Of a stretch of 64,000 bases of DNA, positions 49,201 through 61,086 are shown in pieces (positions within the stretch are counted from its first letter, which is position 1; the number at the start of each line of letters is the position of its first letter). The DNA lies in assembly GCF_964199755.1 (NCBI RefSeq), contig NC_133906.1, positions 21,389,419 to 21,453,418 of the forward strand. The letters run 5' to 3'. Both the position numbers and the translations under genes were made by a program. The DNA comes from Larus michahellis (Eukaryota; Chordata; Aves; Charadriiformes; Laridae). Under the pieces are notes generated by a model. That model was not told the origin of the DNA. It saw only the letters and a program-made list of their open reading frames with translations, and made no database searches.

Positions 49201-51740
49201 CCAACTGAAAATAAGGCCATAATCCAACATTTGGGCTGCAGGAATGGAGCCTTCTGAATATAATTTAGTAAGTTTGCATAAATCTTGCATTTTCACCTTT
49301 TGTGAGAACTGATATCAACTGTTGCATGTGAGAGACCTCCCCTTTGCAGCACTGAAACAAGGAGCCCAGTGACAGATGGAGCCCTGGGGCTGGGGAGCAG
49401 GGACCCAGCTGCTGCCCCAGGAATTCCCCCTTCGTTTCAGTGAAATGAAGCCTCTGCTTGTGGCAAGGTAGGTCTCCCGCATTTACAGAGCCCTTCTCCT
49501 TTCTCTCCCTTCTGAATCTGTTACGTGTACGCTTGATCTCTGTTGCTGCCTGTCCCATGACCCACCTGCCTTCACTGCAGAGGTTCATCCTTGTGCGACC
49601 TCCTGCCTGTCCAGAACATCTGTCCACCCATCACTGGCTCAGGACCAGATGCAGCATACAACTATCAGCATCCAAATGTTATTTTCTTCTTGTATTCATT
49701 GCCATACATGTTTGGTCTCATGGGCTGTTTGCCTGGTGTCCTGACTTTAGGGGACACTTCGCCTTGTTAATCACAATTGTTGGACCTGCCATGGAGCCTA
49801 CTTCCAAAGGTGTAGGACAGAGAGACATCCATGATTTACTCTGGCATTAACACTGCGCTTCCTCCATGGAGCGCAGAAGTGGAAAGGACCTCCTGGGTCA
49901 TCAGGTTCATCTGCCTGTCGTCACTAGTAACCACATCACTACATCAATTAGATGTTTGATTGGCCTATCACAGCTAATGGGCTCCTCAGCCTGGCAGAGG
50001 AATAACAGGATCCGAAGACTAGAAGCCACAACTAAGCAACACCAGGGTGGAAACAAAGGGTGACCATTTAACGGCGCTTGGGTCCGTGCAGGGAAGAGCT
50101 GTTCACAGCATCCCATGTCACCGGCAAATTTTCAGTTTAGTCTGAATGTTTTACCAAGACAATTTTATCCAGTGGCTTTCTGCCCCAAACACATGAGTCT
50201 CTGGGAATCTCTGGACTGCTGCTACATGGTTTGTGAGAGGTAACAAAGAAAAGCCATTTCTACCAGCTATGTAATAATACACTTACTGGGAAGTGGGTGG
50301 TTTTTTGGTTTTGGTTTTCTTTTTAAGGAATTGCACCTTCCATGGGAGGCGTCCAAAGGAATCCACAAGCTGAAAGAAAAGGGTTTAAAAAAATAAATAA
50401 ATCACTGCTCTGAGCGAAACAAGAATTAACTCAAAGCAATCCTCTGGCTGCAGATATCTGGTTTAAATCCCACCCTAAGAGCTACACCCACTACCAGGTT
50501 TACAAAAGCAAGCAGTTAAATGGAATTTATTATTTGTTTTCAAGGTATGGCATCAAATAAAACTGAAAAACAGCATATCCGTATGCCCTAGGCTTTTCCC
50601 CTCCATGCTTTTGAAGATGCTCTCCTAGAGATTAGACTGACATCTAAGATAATTAGCATATCTTCAGGCTGGAGATTTAATTAATAACAAAAAAATAATA
50701 AGTCTCTCATGTTTACTAAGAAACCTGGGCAACTTTTGTTGTAATATTTTCTCCTAATTGAGTGCATATACACAGCGCCGAGGTCACAGTGGTGCTAATA
50801 CCCATTTTCTGTTCACTATCAATTCTAGAAAAAAAAGTCGAGGAGAGTTAAAAAAAATTTCAGGCCAAATAAGATGTTTTGCTTCATACTCGAGCTTTTC
50901 TATACTCCGCCTTCCACATAAAATCAAAACATCTCACTTTTAAATTATCCAAATCACTACAACAATAACTGCAAGTCACTGCAACACCCCAGCCACGTTC
51001 AAAACAAACACTTGCATTGCGTGGGGTTACGTTTGAGGCCCCTGTGGGATGCTTAGACTACGTGCTTTAGTGGAATTTCCCAGGATTCACAAGGGATCCT
51101 GAATTTGAGGTGAGAATGCAACGGAGGGGATTTTGAATCACTAAGTGACAGGACATGAATTCACCTTACCACTGAGCAACAGGACAAACGGTTAAGTTTT
51201 GCTCAGGAATGCTAGACGTCCCTGTAGCTTCTTGCTGGATATTTGTAGGACCTTTCAAAAAGCAACAGCTTTGAAAAGGTGCAAAAATCCCACAAGAAAA
51301 AAAAAAGTATAAGCATTTACACATGATTACGGTACTGTTCAAGGGAATAATTTATTTGGTCTGCCCCTGTTTAGTGGATGTTTGAAGACCCTTTTCAGAT
51401 GATCATCCCAATTAGTCTATCTTAATGGGATCACAAGGTGTGAGCAGAGGATCCATGCTGAGGATTTGAGCTCCATTAGACTTGTTGCACATACGCAGCT
51501 GGACAGCTTTGTGCACGTGAGTTAGAGCTGGTCATGGGCACATCACTCAGGTCTGCACATTGTGAAGGGTAGCCACGGACCCCAAAATGCCAAGTCTTAT
51601 AGCAAGAACGGCCAAACTGGAGGTCTTCTGGGACCAGAGAGATAGCAGTGACACATTCTGGAACACCATGGAGCACTCACGCAGACCAGCAGCTCCAAAA
51701 AACTGCCTGAGGAGGGAGGTATATCCTTTCACACTAAGGA
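46260..51740. other. Intergenic region, no gene supported
   Basis: No exon with splice sites and a recognisable motif was found on either strand. A very weak CR1-like stretch (GGAAAGGACCTCCTGGGTCA at about 49879, minus-strand orientation) is the only structure noted. Confidence 0.45.
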
Positions 51741-51749
51741 TATCCCTCT

Positions 51750-54700
51750 GAAAACAGTGGATTCTGCCAACAGGATGAAAAAGGTCAGTGCAATGGAAAC
51801 AAGACAACTGAGGACCAGAACATCAATTGCCTGCTGGATGCCAACAGGGTGGTCTCACATCTGGACTGTCCCTTACTCTGAGCGGAGGAAGAACTCATGG
51901 TGTGGTCCACATGGCCACCACCAACGCAGGATGGAGAGAACAATCTTGAAGGCAAGATTCAGCAAGTAGCTACCAGGCTAAAGGCCAGGACCAACTCAGT
52001 AACACGCTCAGAAGTGCTTCCCCCAGTGCCCTATAATGAAATCCAGAGTCACTGCAAGGTTCAGACTCTAGTACCTTGAAGACAGGCTTGAGTAGGTAGA
52101 TCCTATATAGTAAATATCCAAAAGCTTAATCCAAATGAAAACAGGTCAAGGCTACTGGCACAGAAAGGTCTTAAACCAAATATTGGGGGAAAGCCAACAG
52201 TTTGACAAGACATGTGGTTTGGGAAAACACGGTCTCCAGTGGAGAAGTCGTGAAAAAATTGTATCCTTGAATAAAAGGATAGGAGAGAAGCAAAAACCCG
52301 TCAGGGAGGAAACAGCAGACTGCAGCGCCAGCAGACATCCCTCTTGGGCCTGCAGAGAGAGAGAACAGAACAAGACACCACGTACGCATGTGGATCCAAG
52401 CACCCAGGGTCTAAAAAGCAAGGTGAGCGAACAGCAGTGCCCTGGTTTCAGATGGGGCTATTAACATAACCAGCGCCTCAGAAACCTGGTGGAGCGAAGA
52501 TAAGCAGCAGAACACGGTAATGAGTGGGTATGGATTATACAGGAATGAGCGCAGGCTGTGCAGGTGGAGGAGCTGAGCATCAAAGAGCTGGGCATTAAGA
52601 CAAACATCAAGGAGAACTTATCAAAGAGCGCAACCAAGTTAACTGTATCAACAAGCACCACGGTGTCCCTAGGATTGCGGTCCCGTGCCCAGACTTACTC
52701 CATCATCCGCCCATCCAGAACAGGGCAACAACTGCAAAACCTTAAGGGAGATGCGTGAGGCCGTGATGGAGATGAGAGGACACAAGCACAAACAACGGCA
52801 GATGTCCGTCTCCCTGTACAAATGGGATAACTGACGGGGAGAATATGTCTGCATTTAAGATGGGAAGCTACTGCTCTTCCCAGCAGCAATTTCTGACCCC
52901 TGCAGCAGAGAGCTGCTTCTTCAGCACATCCTGAGCAGCACCCAGGAACTAGGGGGGTTGATTTCAAGCATATTGCCGGTGGCTCTTTGCACCTCAAATC
53001 TGGCAAACTTGAAGGTAGCCTTGCAAACCTGCTACTGCAAGCTTAACTAGAAGCGGGAGCTGCCTAAAAACACAGACACTCATTCAAAGAAAATTAAAAA
53101 GGAAAAGCCAGTACGGACAAACACACCCAGGAGGCGGGAAGATCATTTGAAGAAGTCGTTCGAGTAAACATGCATCTCTTAAGGGGAAAAAAATTTAGAA
53201 TAAAAGCTAGCACGCTTAAAGTGGGACAATTAACACAAAATGAGGCTAAGTAGAAGCACTGTCCAAATAATGAAAATGTAAAAACAAAGTCTAGAATGTA
53301 AAATCTGCAACCGTGCCAAAACATACCAAGTATTCTGAGCAGAATTTTTCAAGTCACAGGCACTAATCAAAAAAAAAAAAAAAACAAACCACACTGAAGA
53401 GTCCACGATCACAGGGCTAAGGGAGCCCCCAAGGAAGGTAACCCCATAGTAGATTAACTCTTATTCACAATAAACTGGTAAATCCTGGTAACGGAGCCAC
53501 AGTCAGGGACTAAACCCCCCCAACCCAGCACTGAAGGGGCTCAAACACGCGATCACCCAGCCCAAGCTCCGTACTGCGCTGTTGGGAGCAGGGAGGAAGG
53601 CTCATATAACAGGGTAAGGAAGTACACGGAGAGAAGTGATAGACTGGGGAAGACTCATCACAGGTTTTGGGGAGGCAAATCCTGCCCCACCAGTCCGTTA
53701 GAGTCCCCTCAGGCGTGGGACGCAATGGTGCTGCGTGACACAATGAACTTCTGTTTCTAATGAACTGATTTCAAGATCCCTCCTCCTCTAAAGGCTTCTG
53801 AAGACTGTAAGGTACCATAACGTAAAGCAGCAGCTTCTTTGAGTTAAAAATGGTTAAAAATGAAAACGGTAATAAGAGGTCAGCTCTCCCAGTGGAGGTG
53901 AGACCCGACAGGAATCTCTGCAGCTCAGCTTTTTGTAAATGACACTGAAAAGTCAATTAGCAAAGGGACAAACGGGATGATTCGGGAGAGTTCAAAGCTT
54001 CAAGTCAACTGAGAGAAAAGCAAAAGCTGCTCCTGACAGTGGCTGGACAAGAAAGTGGCAGCCAAATTTCAGTAATGAGAAACTTAGGGGAAAAAGCTAG
54101 CTATGGTACACCTGCATATTACAGCGCTGCATTAGCGATCACCGTCAGGGGGTGTAGTATGGAGACACCGTGGGTAAGGTCACAAATAAGTGTCACTCCA
54201 TTGCTGAGCAGCAATCAGAGCTGTTTAGCACCTGATAGGAAGCTAAAGAAGCTTAGGGAAGAGAGAGGATAAAACAAATGATTTCTATCGTGCTGCTGTA
54301 CGACTGCTGGCTCTGCTCAGCTGCAGCATTCTGCACAGTTGTGGCACTATGGCCTTCCTCATCATCATCACAACAGGGATGGAGGGAGCTAGACAGGGCA
54401 GAGAGCCCCTCTCCTGGCCACAGAAAAGAGCAGAAATAGGAAGGGCTTTTGTCTAAACTCGCAGCAACTCCTGTCATGGAGAACAGGCTACAGAGGGGGC
54501 TACGGTTACAACGGAGTCCACAAATCAGGAGTGGCCCAGAGAAAACGAACAGTAGCCGTTGTTCAGGATTACTCATAGCACTAGAATTGAGGGGTACTAA
54601 ATAAATTATCATATAGTAGGCTTAAACAAACAAAAGGAAGTGGTGTTTTTTTTTTCCCCTCCCCATACAATCTAATTGCGTTGTGGAACTCATCGCCCCA

Positions 54701-54900
54701 GGATGTTGTGGATGTCAAACACATCAAGGGAGTCAAAAGTCAATTAAACAAATTCACAGACTGGTCCATCAGTGGCTATTAAACATGATGATGGAGATGC
54801 AGCCTGTGGCTGGCAAGTCCCTAAGCCACATGAAGCTTTATCACAGGACGAATTACCCTGTGCTTGCCCTGTTTATTCCCCTCGGCACCCACAGCCGACC
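51750..54900 (+). mobile_element. Long, decayed CR1-superfamily LINE
   Basis: Four landmarks occur in the order expected for a sauropsid CR1 element. (1) 5' untranslated/ORF1-like segment near 51950-52020 (AGGCTAAAGGCCAGGACCAA...CGCTCAGAAGTGCTTCCCCC). (2) Endonuclease region near 52450-52560, translating as SETWW...GYGLYRNERR. (3) Start of the reverse-transcriptase region near 53650-53710 (GGGGAGGCAAATCCTGCCCC). (4) The 3' end near 54600-54850 (AAACAAACAAAAGGAAGTGG, GTTGTGGAACTCATCGCCCC, CAGGATGTTGTGGATGTCAA). Frames are broken throughout and much of the RT is missing or unrecognisable. Boundaries are approximate. Confidence 0.7.
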
Positions 54901-57900
54901 TCGGTCGGATCCAGGACCCAGGCAGAGGAGTTATCCCGAGCTGGCGCAGGCTCTCAGGGTTGGTGTGGACTTTCTCAGGTCTCAGAACATGGCAGTCCTG
55001 GTCTAGGGATCTGGACTGCCTCTTTGTCCCTGTCCTGAAGTGACACCAAACCTTCTGAAAACAGGACAAATTGCCAACATCTTGGGCTAAAATTTTGGGC
55101 TTTAAACCTCAGGAGATTCCTAGGACATGAAATCCAAAATCACACCCAGATGTCAGTCCTTTGTTTGGATGTCATGATTTATATTCTGAGTGACACTTCC
55201 TCTTCTGTCTCCCTAACAATGACAAAACAAAGAGCTATAAACAAATCCTGGCTCCAGATCTTCTTTGGCCCTCATTAGCAACCAGCTTGGCTAATGCTGT
55301 TTCATCAGCCCTTTGTTTCAGGGTGGCAAGCCAACATCAGCAAGTCGAGGACACTTTGATGGGCTCCCCCCCTCTTGGGATGTGACAAATTCCCAGGACA
55401 CTCCTGCCCAACGCTCACTACAATAACAAGCATGGGGCTGAATTACTGCCCTCGACAATGTTTGGTACGTGGAAAAACTTGTGTTTGCTAATTACCTTGA
55501 TTGCTCCATAAAAATCCACCTCGGGCAGCCGCGTGCAATCCCGGTGAGCCGCAGCCCTGCCCCTCGGCATCCCATGGCAGCAACCCAGGTGGAGACGATG
55601 TCTCCTCTCTTTGAAGAGCCTCCCCAGCACTGGAGGTGTCCCACCCACTCGCCAGATCTATTCCTAGACATATCGGTTTCTATTTATTTCCCCACTGACT
55701 GTTACACCAGTGCAAAGAGACAACGTTGAGACTCAGTCAGACCAGACACGTAAGTAGGCTACAAAACAAAGATTCTCCTCTTCCTTTGAAGCCTACTATC
55801 CATTATTTTTGATAAGAGGTGCAGCAGATTTATTTCCCTGGTTTGAGTACTCCTAAGCCTCTTTACTAAGCCTGGCAGCGAGAACCTCAAAGCATATGCC
55901 AAACCCTGAAATCTTTTTATGTGTGGTAGAAATAATCCCTTTGCCTGGTGCCTGGGAGAGCTGAACCCTGACATTCACACGAGCCACTGACGGACCGGCC
56001 CTCGGGAGCCGAAGCAGAGCCAGCAGCAAGGTCTCTTTTCCCCGCAGAGCACCTTCTCTCTGCGGCCAGCCAACAACCACACGCTTTGCTTTTATCTGAG
56101 CTCCAGCCTTGCGCCAGCCTTGGAAAGAGGTACACAGATCTGACCCCAAAGCCCATCAGATCTCCCCATGCCAGGTCTCCCCAGCGAGATTTGGGCACTT
56201 TCCTCCCTGCAAGGGATCCTTTAGTCTTCCTCCTCCCACAATTTCACTTCTACCATGAGTAGCTTTAGGAACTGAAGCGTGAAGCCCAAAGAAACCCTTA
56301 TAAAAGGGCAACACAGCTCCCAAAGCCACCCATGCTTCCTGATCAACGTGGGCCAAGCTAACCAGGTCCTTCTGGCTGGCTGCCTTGAACTGAGGAAGTC
56401 AAACTTCATGACTCACAACACCGTAGCCAAATATCCCCAGTCCCAGGGTAACTGCAGACATTTTGAACCAGAACAAGCTGCCAGGACAGAGGGCAGCTAA
56501 TCATAAAAGGAATAAATCAAGGGGAAATATTTGGCACTTCACTTTTGGCAGGGAGGGGCTGATCAGCTTTTACTGTGGAGGAATAAGGAGGAGTGAGAGA
56601 GGGAAGATCCACTTTCACTCCCAGGATGCCCAAGGACTTTCACATCCCTGCGCAGAGAACAGCTGCTGTAAGTCTTTACATCTCATAATGATAGATCCCT
56701 TGTTTAAAAATAAATCAGTGCAGCCTGGGATGCATGCCAACACATTTCCCCCAGTTTTCCCACGTCCTACATTTTAAAGGCAGCTGATGAGCTCCATCCT
56801 TGCTTATTCCTCATCCTTCCTTTAATAACTCCCCTTGTTCCTGTCAAAACCAGTGCATTGCCCTCCTCACCCCGAAATTTCCCCGGAACTGCAGCCCCTG
56901 CTTTGGCTGCTCTGGTTCATTTTGCATCATATTGCGCTACTGCTTCAACGGCAGCAGCAACCTTTGAAGTTCCTTTTGGTAACTTCTCCCACCGACAGCA
57001 CCATTGAACCCTTTGTGCACCAGGTCTAAAAAACCACCTCCACTGAGTTTCTCCATCTCCGAAAATACAGGCAAATTAATAGTTCAGGGACAGTTGGAAC
57101 CAACACTGTTATTCTTCACGTATTGATCTTGACCTTCAGGTTGATATTGTTCCCTAAAACTTACAAAAAGGGACCCAAGGTTTGCAAAGAAGGCGCTCAA
57201 ACACACCATGTTCTGCAACATGCAGGCTATCAAACCTGGGATCTCATTACACCCTCTGCCTCCCACTCCGGGTTGTGTTCCCTTGTTACTTCTTGTTTCA
57301 AATTAGACTGAAAGCCCGTCACGCCAGCGGCGGTGGCTCCCTGTGGCACCACTGCAGCAAACCAGATTAATAAGCAAGACTAAAAACAGCTCTCAAAAGC
57401 ATCAAAAAACAAAGAGGAAACCAAAGAGATGTGGGAAAGTCCATGCCTCTGCCCTGAATGAAGAACAGCTCTCAGGATGCTTGAATAACTTCAGGACATC
57501 GGTGAACTTGACTTCTCTATCACAAGTCTCATTCTTCACTTCTAGCCTCAGCACTTCACAAATTAAGTGAACCCAAGTGAAAAGATGCTTTGCACAGTCT
57601 GAGATTTTTTATGTTGTGTTTCATCAGCGTAGCTTAAAGATTTAACTAGTCCGTTCAAACTGGGTCATTTGTGTTGTAGACAACAGGGCACACTCAGCAA
57701 GCCGGGGATATAAGGATTTTAGTGTCAAGAAAATAAGCAACCTGTTCTTTGTCAGCGGGCTGCTGTGTCCTAGCCCAGGATCTCACACCCTCCAAAGCAC
57801 GGGTTTGCCACTGCCTTACTCCCCAACTTCTGTTTCGGGACTTAGATTTGGAATTGAGCAAATTCCCCCCCCCAGTAACAGCTGGCTGGGGAGGTGCTAT

Positions 57901-60900
57901 CTGATCAGCTCTCCACCCAGCTGCTCCCAGAGCCCCAGGTGCTGCCCTTCCATTAGTGCATACAAAGACCTGCTATTTGTGTAACTGGCCATCACCTCCT
58001 AGGGGCTTTATGCCAACTGAGTCCTTTTTCCAGTAGCCTGAAGAAGCCGACCTGGGAGTAGCGTCTGCTGTTTATCAGCTGGGCTATGGAGAAAGGAGAG
58101 ATTTGCCACTGGCCACCAAATGAGTCAGTGGTTAGGGTAAGACCCTCTTCACCTTCCCCAGAGCTGAGCCCAGGATCCAGTAACATGAACAGGGTTTACG
58201 TCCCCCACCACGTCCCCAGACTCACGCTCATCTGCTGCTGAGGTCCATGATGACAGCACTGATGTTCGGGAGGTAAGGGAGAGCTCGCGTTGCACAGCTG
58301 TTTCACCCTGCTACTGGAGAGACAGTTTCATCCCTCTTCACTGGACACGATTTCTGTAACGAGAAGCTTTCAGTGACAGAAATTCCCAGCCCAAGAAGTA
58401 TAATTCTAATAGTTCAGGTGCACAACAGCAGATCAGATGCCACTGCTCCCCAAGAGGCCTTAACTCCTTTCTCCCCCTGCCCACCCTCCCTTAGAGCATC
58501 ATCTCTGCAGGTTCACCTCTCCCAGGACTAGCACGTGAACACTGGATCGTGCTTCTACAGGGCCTTCTGACACCAAAGCCAAAGCCCAAATAGTGGTTCT
58601 GATTATTTTCTCTAATAAGGCATAGTGGGGCTGCCCTAATGGCACTGCCAGTTTCAGAGCAGCATACCCTTGGACGGCATTGCTGGCACTGGCACCATGG
58701 CCCGCCAGAGAAGGCGGCGCTCTGGGTTACAAAGGGAACATGCAGTGCCCTCACCAGGGAGCACACTTACTCACAGAAGACAACAGCACTGGAAAGCAGA
58801 GCTGTCATTCCATGGGAAATCCCCAGTTTCAAACAAGATTAGTTTTGCGCTTTTAATCACCCTGCGCCCCAGTGGTGCTCAGGACAAGAGGAGTCACAAG
58901 CAAAGCTTTAACCTCCCCCCTCTTACCCTTTGCTTGCGGCCGTAGTTACAAAGTCCCACAAATGAGACCACCGTATTTGCATGCCATTTAACTTGGCACC
59001 ACAGTTTTCCTGCTGGGAGGAAGGGTTCCTCTGGCTGGGTGGGGTAGGACTGTCCGGGAAAAAAACACTTTTCTACGGAGAAGGAGGAGGAAGTTAGTTA
59101 CATCCTGCCTCATCCCAGAGCTTTGGAGTGACGGCACTTACGGCGACAGCAAACAAGTTCTCGGCAGCACTGCTGTGATGCGGTTTAAGCAAAAAAACCC
59201 AAAATCTTTTTTGAGCGTGGAGCTACGCAGGCCCCAGGCAGTAATGGGTACATGGTGAATAATAAACTCATCTGAAGCAACAAGCGTGAGTCAACCCAGA
59301 TGAAGAGTTCCTCATAGTTCCCCCCTCCCCCCCGCCTTTGGCTGTTCCTTGGAAAACCCATATGCGTTATGAGGGTGTCCATAAAACAAACATTTGGCTG
59401 CCTTCTTGAAGAAGCCACGAAGAGCCCAAAACCAGCTGTGTGGGCTGAGTCCTCAGCAGGGTACAGTAACCAAAGCAAAAAGAAACCTCCTCAGGGGCTG
59501 TTATAGCATTTGGGATGGAGGAAGTGGAGCAGAAATCTTTGTAGAAAAGCTATTTACATCTGTTTGACCCTTGTAAAACAGGTCCCCAGGCTCTTCCCCA
59601 CTTGGAGGCATTTGGATGACAGGCTGCTGCAGCAGCAGCAGTTTGATCCTTCCCAGGGGAAAGGAGTGGTGCAGAGCAACCACAGGTAACCACCAAGCAG
59701 CGTATACAACCTGTGCCAAGGAACGGGTGCGGGCAGAGCAGTGCCACCTGCTTTGGAAGGCAGGAAGGGGACGACAGCAGGCTCCCTGCGAGGACCAGAC
59801 TGCTGTCTGCAGTGACACCCCTTGGCTCACAGTCCCACATTTGCAGGAGAAGCCAATGAAAGTGAAAGATACCTGCACCCTCCTCCAGACTCCACCTTGC
59901 CACCCCAGCCTTCCCCGACAGGCTGCTCCTCCCTAGGAGGCTGCGTATCTTCTCCCACTCAAATCCCTTGATCTGCTTGCCAAAGCCCAGCCTGCTCCCG
60001 GAGGGTCCGGCTGCCCAGATACTGCCAATTACTGCAGGGCTGCAGCTCGCCTCTGGGCTACCACGGGGCCAGGTGGCTCTAGGTCTGGTCTTCCCTTGCT
60101 TTGTCCCAAACACCTATTGGGGGTCCACGAGTTCACCCATCCCAGCACCACCTGTCCATGAAGTACAGAGAAAGGGGATCCCACGTACTAAGATCAAGAG
60201 TCCAAGACAAACACTTCTGCCGTGGCTGAAACTCTTGTGGATCCACACAAGTGACGAATGCATCCAGCAGCCAGGCACAGCTCTGAGCAGCTCCTTCTGC
60301 TGGTTTGAAGCCAGGCTCACACAGCTCACTGCCCCAGCCTTCCTTACCCAGAGGCCAGCACCATCTCCCGTTCTCCCTGCATCACAAAAGGGACAAAAAC
60401 CCAAAGGACTATGGAGGTGGTCTGCTCGCTAGGGACCACAAACAGTGGAGAAATGGGATGACAGAGGCCAGACTTGCATGGTCCTACATCCAGCAGTCCC
60501 CCAGCAACTTTGTGCCATGAGAGGCAGACAAGAGGGTCCACGAGAGGCAGCAAACAAATGCTGACCCACCTCCACACGCTCTGTCCTTCAGAAGGAAAGT
60601 TTCAAGTCTGGTCCCACTCAGGACAGCACTGGGTGTGACAGCCAGCTCTGCTGCTGGCTTCTGTCACTGCTCCTCATCCTGCAGCACAGAGTCTTGCCCT
60701 CTCCACTCCGTCAGGAGGAAAGAAAATGGTTTTTGACCTCTCTTCTTCCACTGTGGATGCTCTGCAGTACATGGACAAGGCAGCACAATGCATGGCATGC
60801 AGAGAGTTTGTCCTAAGGGCTGGCACACAGACCTCAGGAACGCTCTGCCCCAAACCCAGAACATCAGCCACCCTACGGCAGCTCCCTTTTCCCTGGGGAC

Positions 60901-60930
60901 GGGACATCCCATTGTGTCTGGGACTCCTCA
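54901..60930. other. Intergenic or intronic, no gene supported
   Basis: No recognised exon. If the candidate first exon near 60.98 kb is real, this interval would hold the rest of that gene. A TATAAAAG on the plus strand near 56305 has no convincing downstream coding exon. Confidence 0.4.
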
Positions 60931-60940
60931 CCAGGCTCAC

Positions 60941-60982
60941 CCCCCAGCAGGTGCCCAGTGCCACGAGCAGCCAAGCAAACAT
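60941..60982 (-). CDS. Candidate first coding exon of an unrecognised secreted protein
   Basis: An ATG with purine at -3 opens MFAWLLVALGTCWG, a short hydrophobic signal-peptide-like stretch ending exactly at a strong donor (GGG|GTGAGC, phase 0). A TATAAG box lies about 100 nt upstream. One possible second exon is 60348-60428 (acceptor GGTCCCTAG, donor GTAAGG, 81 nt, phase 0-0, containing CPFC). I do not recognise the product, and chance is a serious alternative. Confidence 0.25.
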
Positions 60983-61080
60983 TGCCTCCTCCTCCTTCAG
61001 CCTGTTGAGCAACCGCCAGTGGGTGGACACACACCCCGGCTAAACACAGCTCCAGCACCACCGCCCCCACCCGCCGTGGC

Positions 61081-61086
61081 TTATAC
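61081..61086 (-). promoter_or_regulatory. Possible TATA box upstream of the candidate signal exon
   Basis: TATAAG on the minus strand in a GC-rich context, about 100 nt before the ATG at 60982, with a start site expected near 61050. Spacing resembles the two inhibitor genes in this window. Confidence 0.3.

Noticed and set aside
52135-52464. 109-codon plus-strand frame
   Set aside because: Lies inside the decayed CR1-like LINE and has no independent support as a gene.
59624-59641. Short CAG/CTG repeat
   Set aside because: Only about five to six units, not in a supported exon, within normal background.
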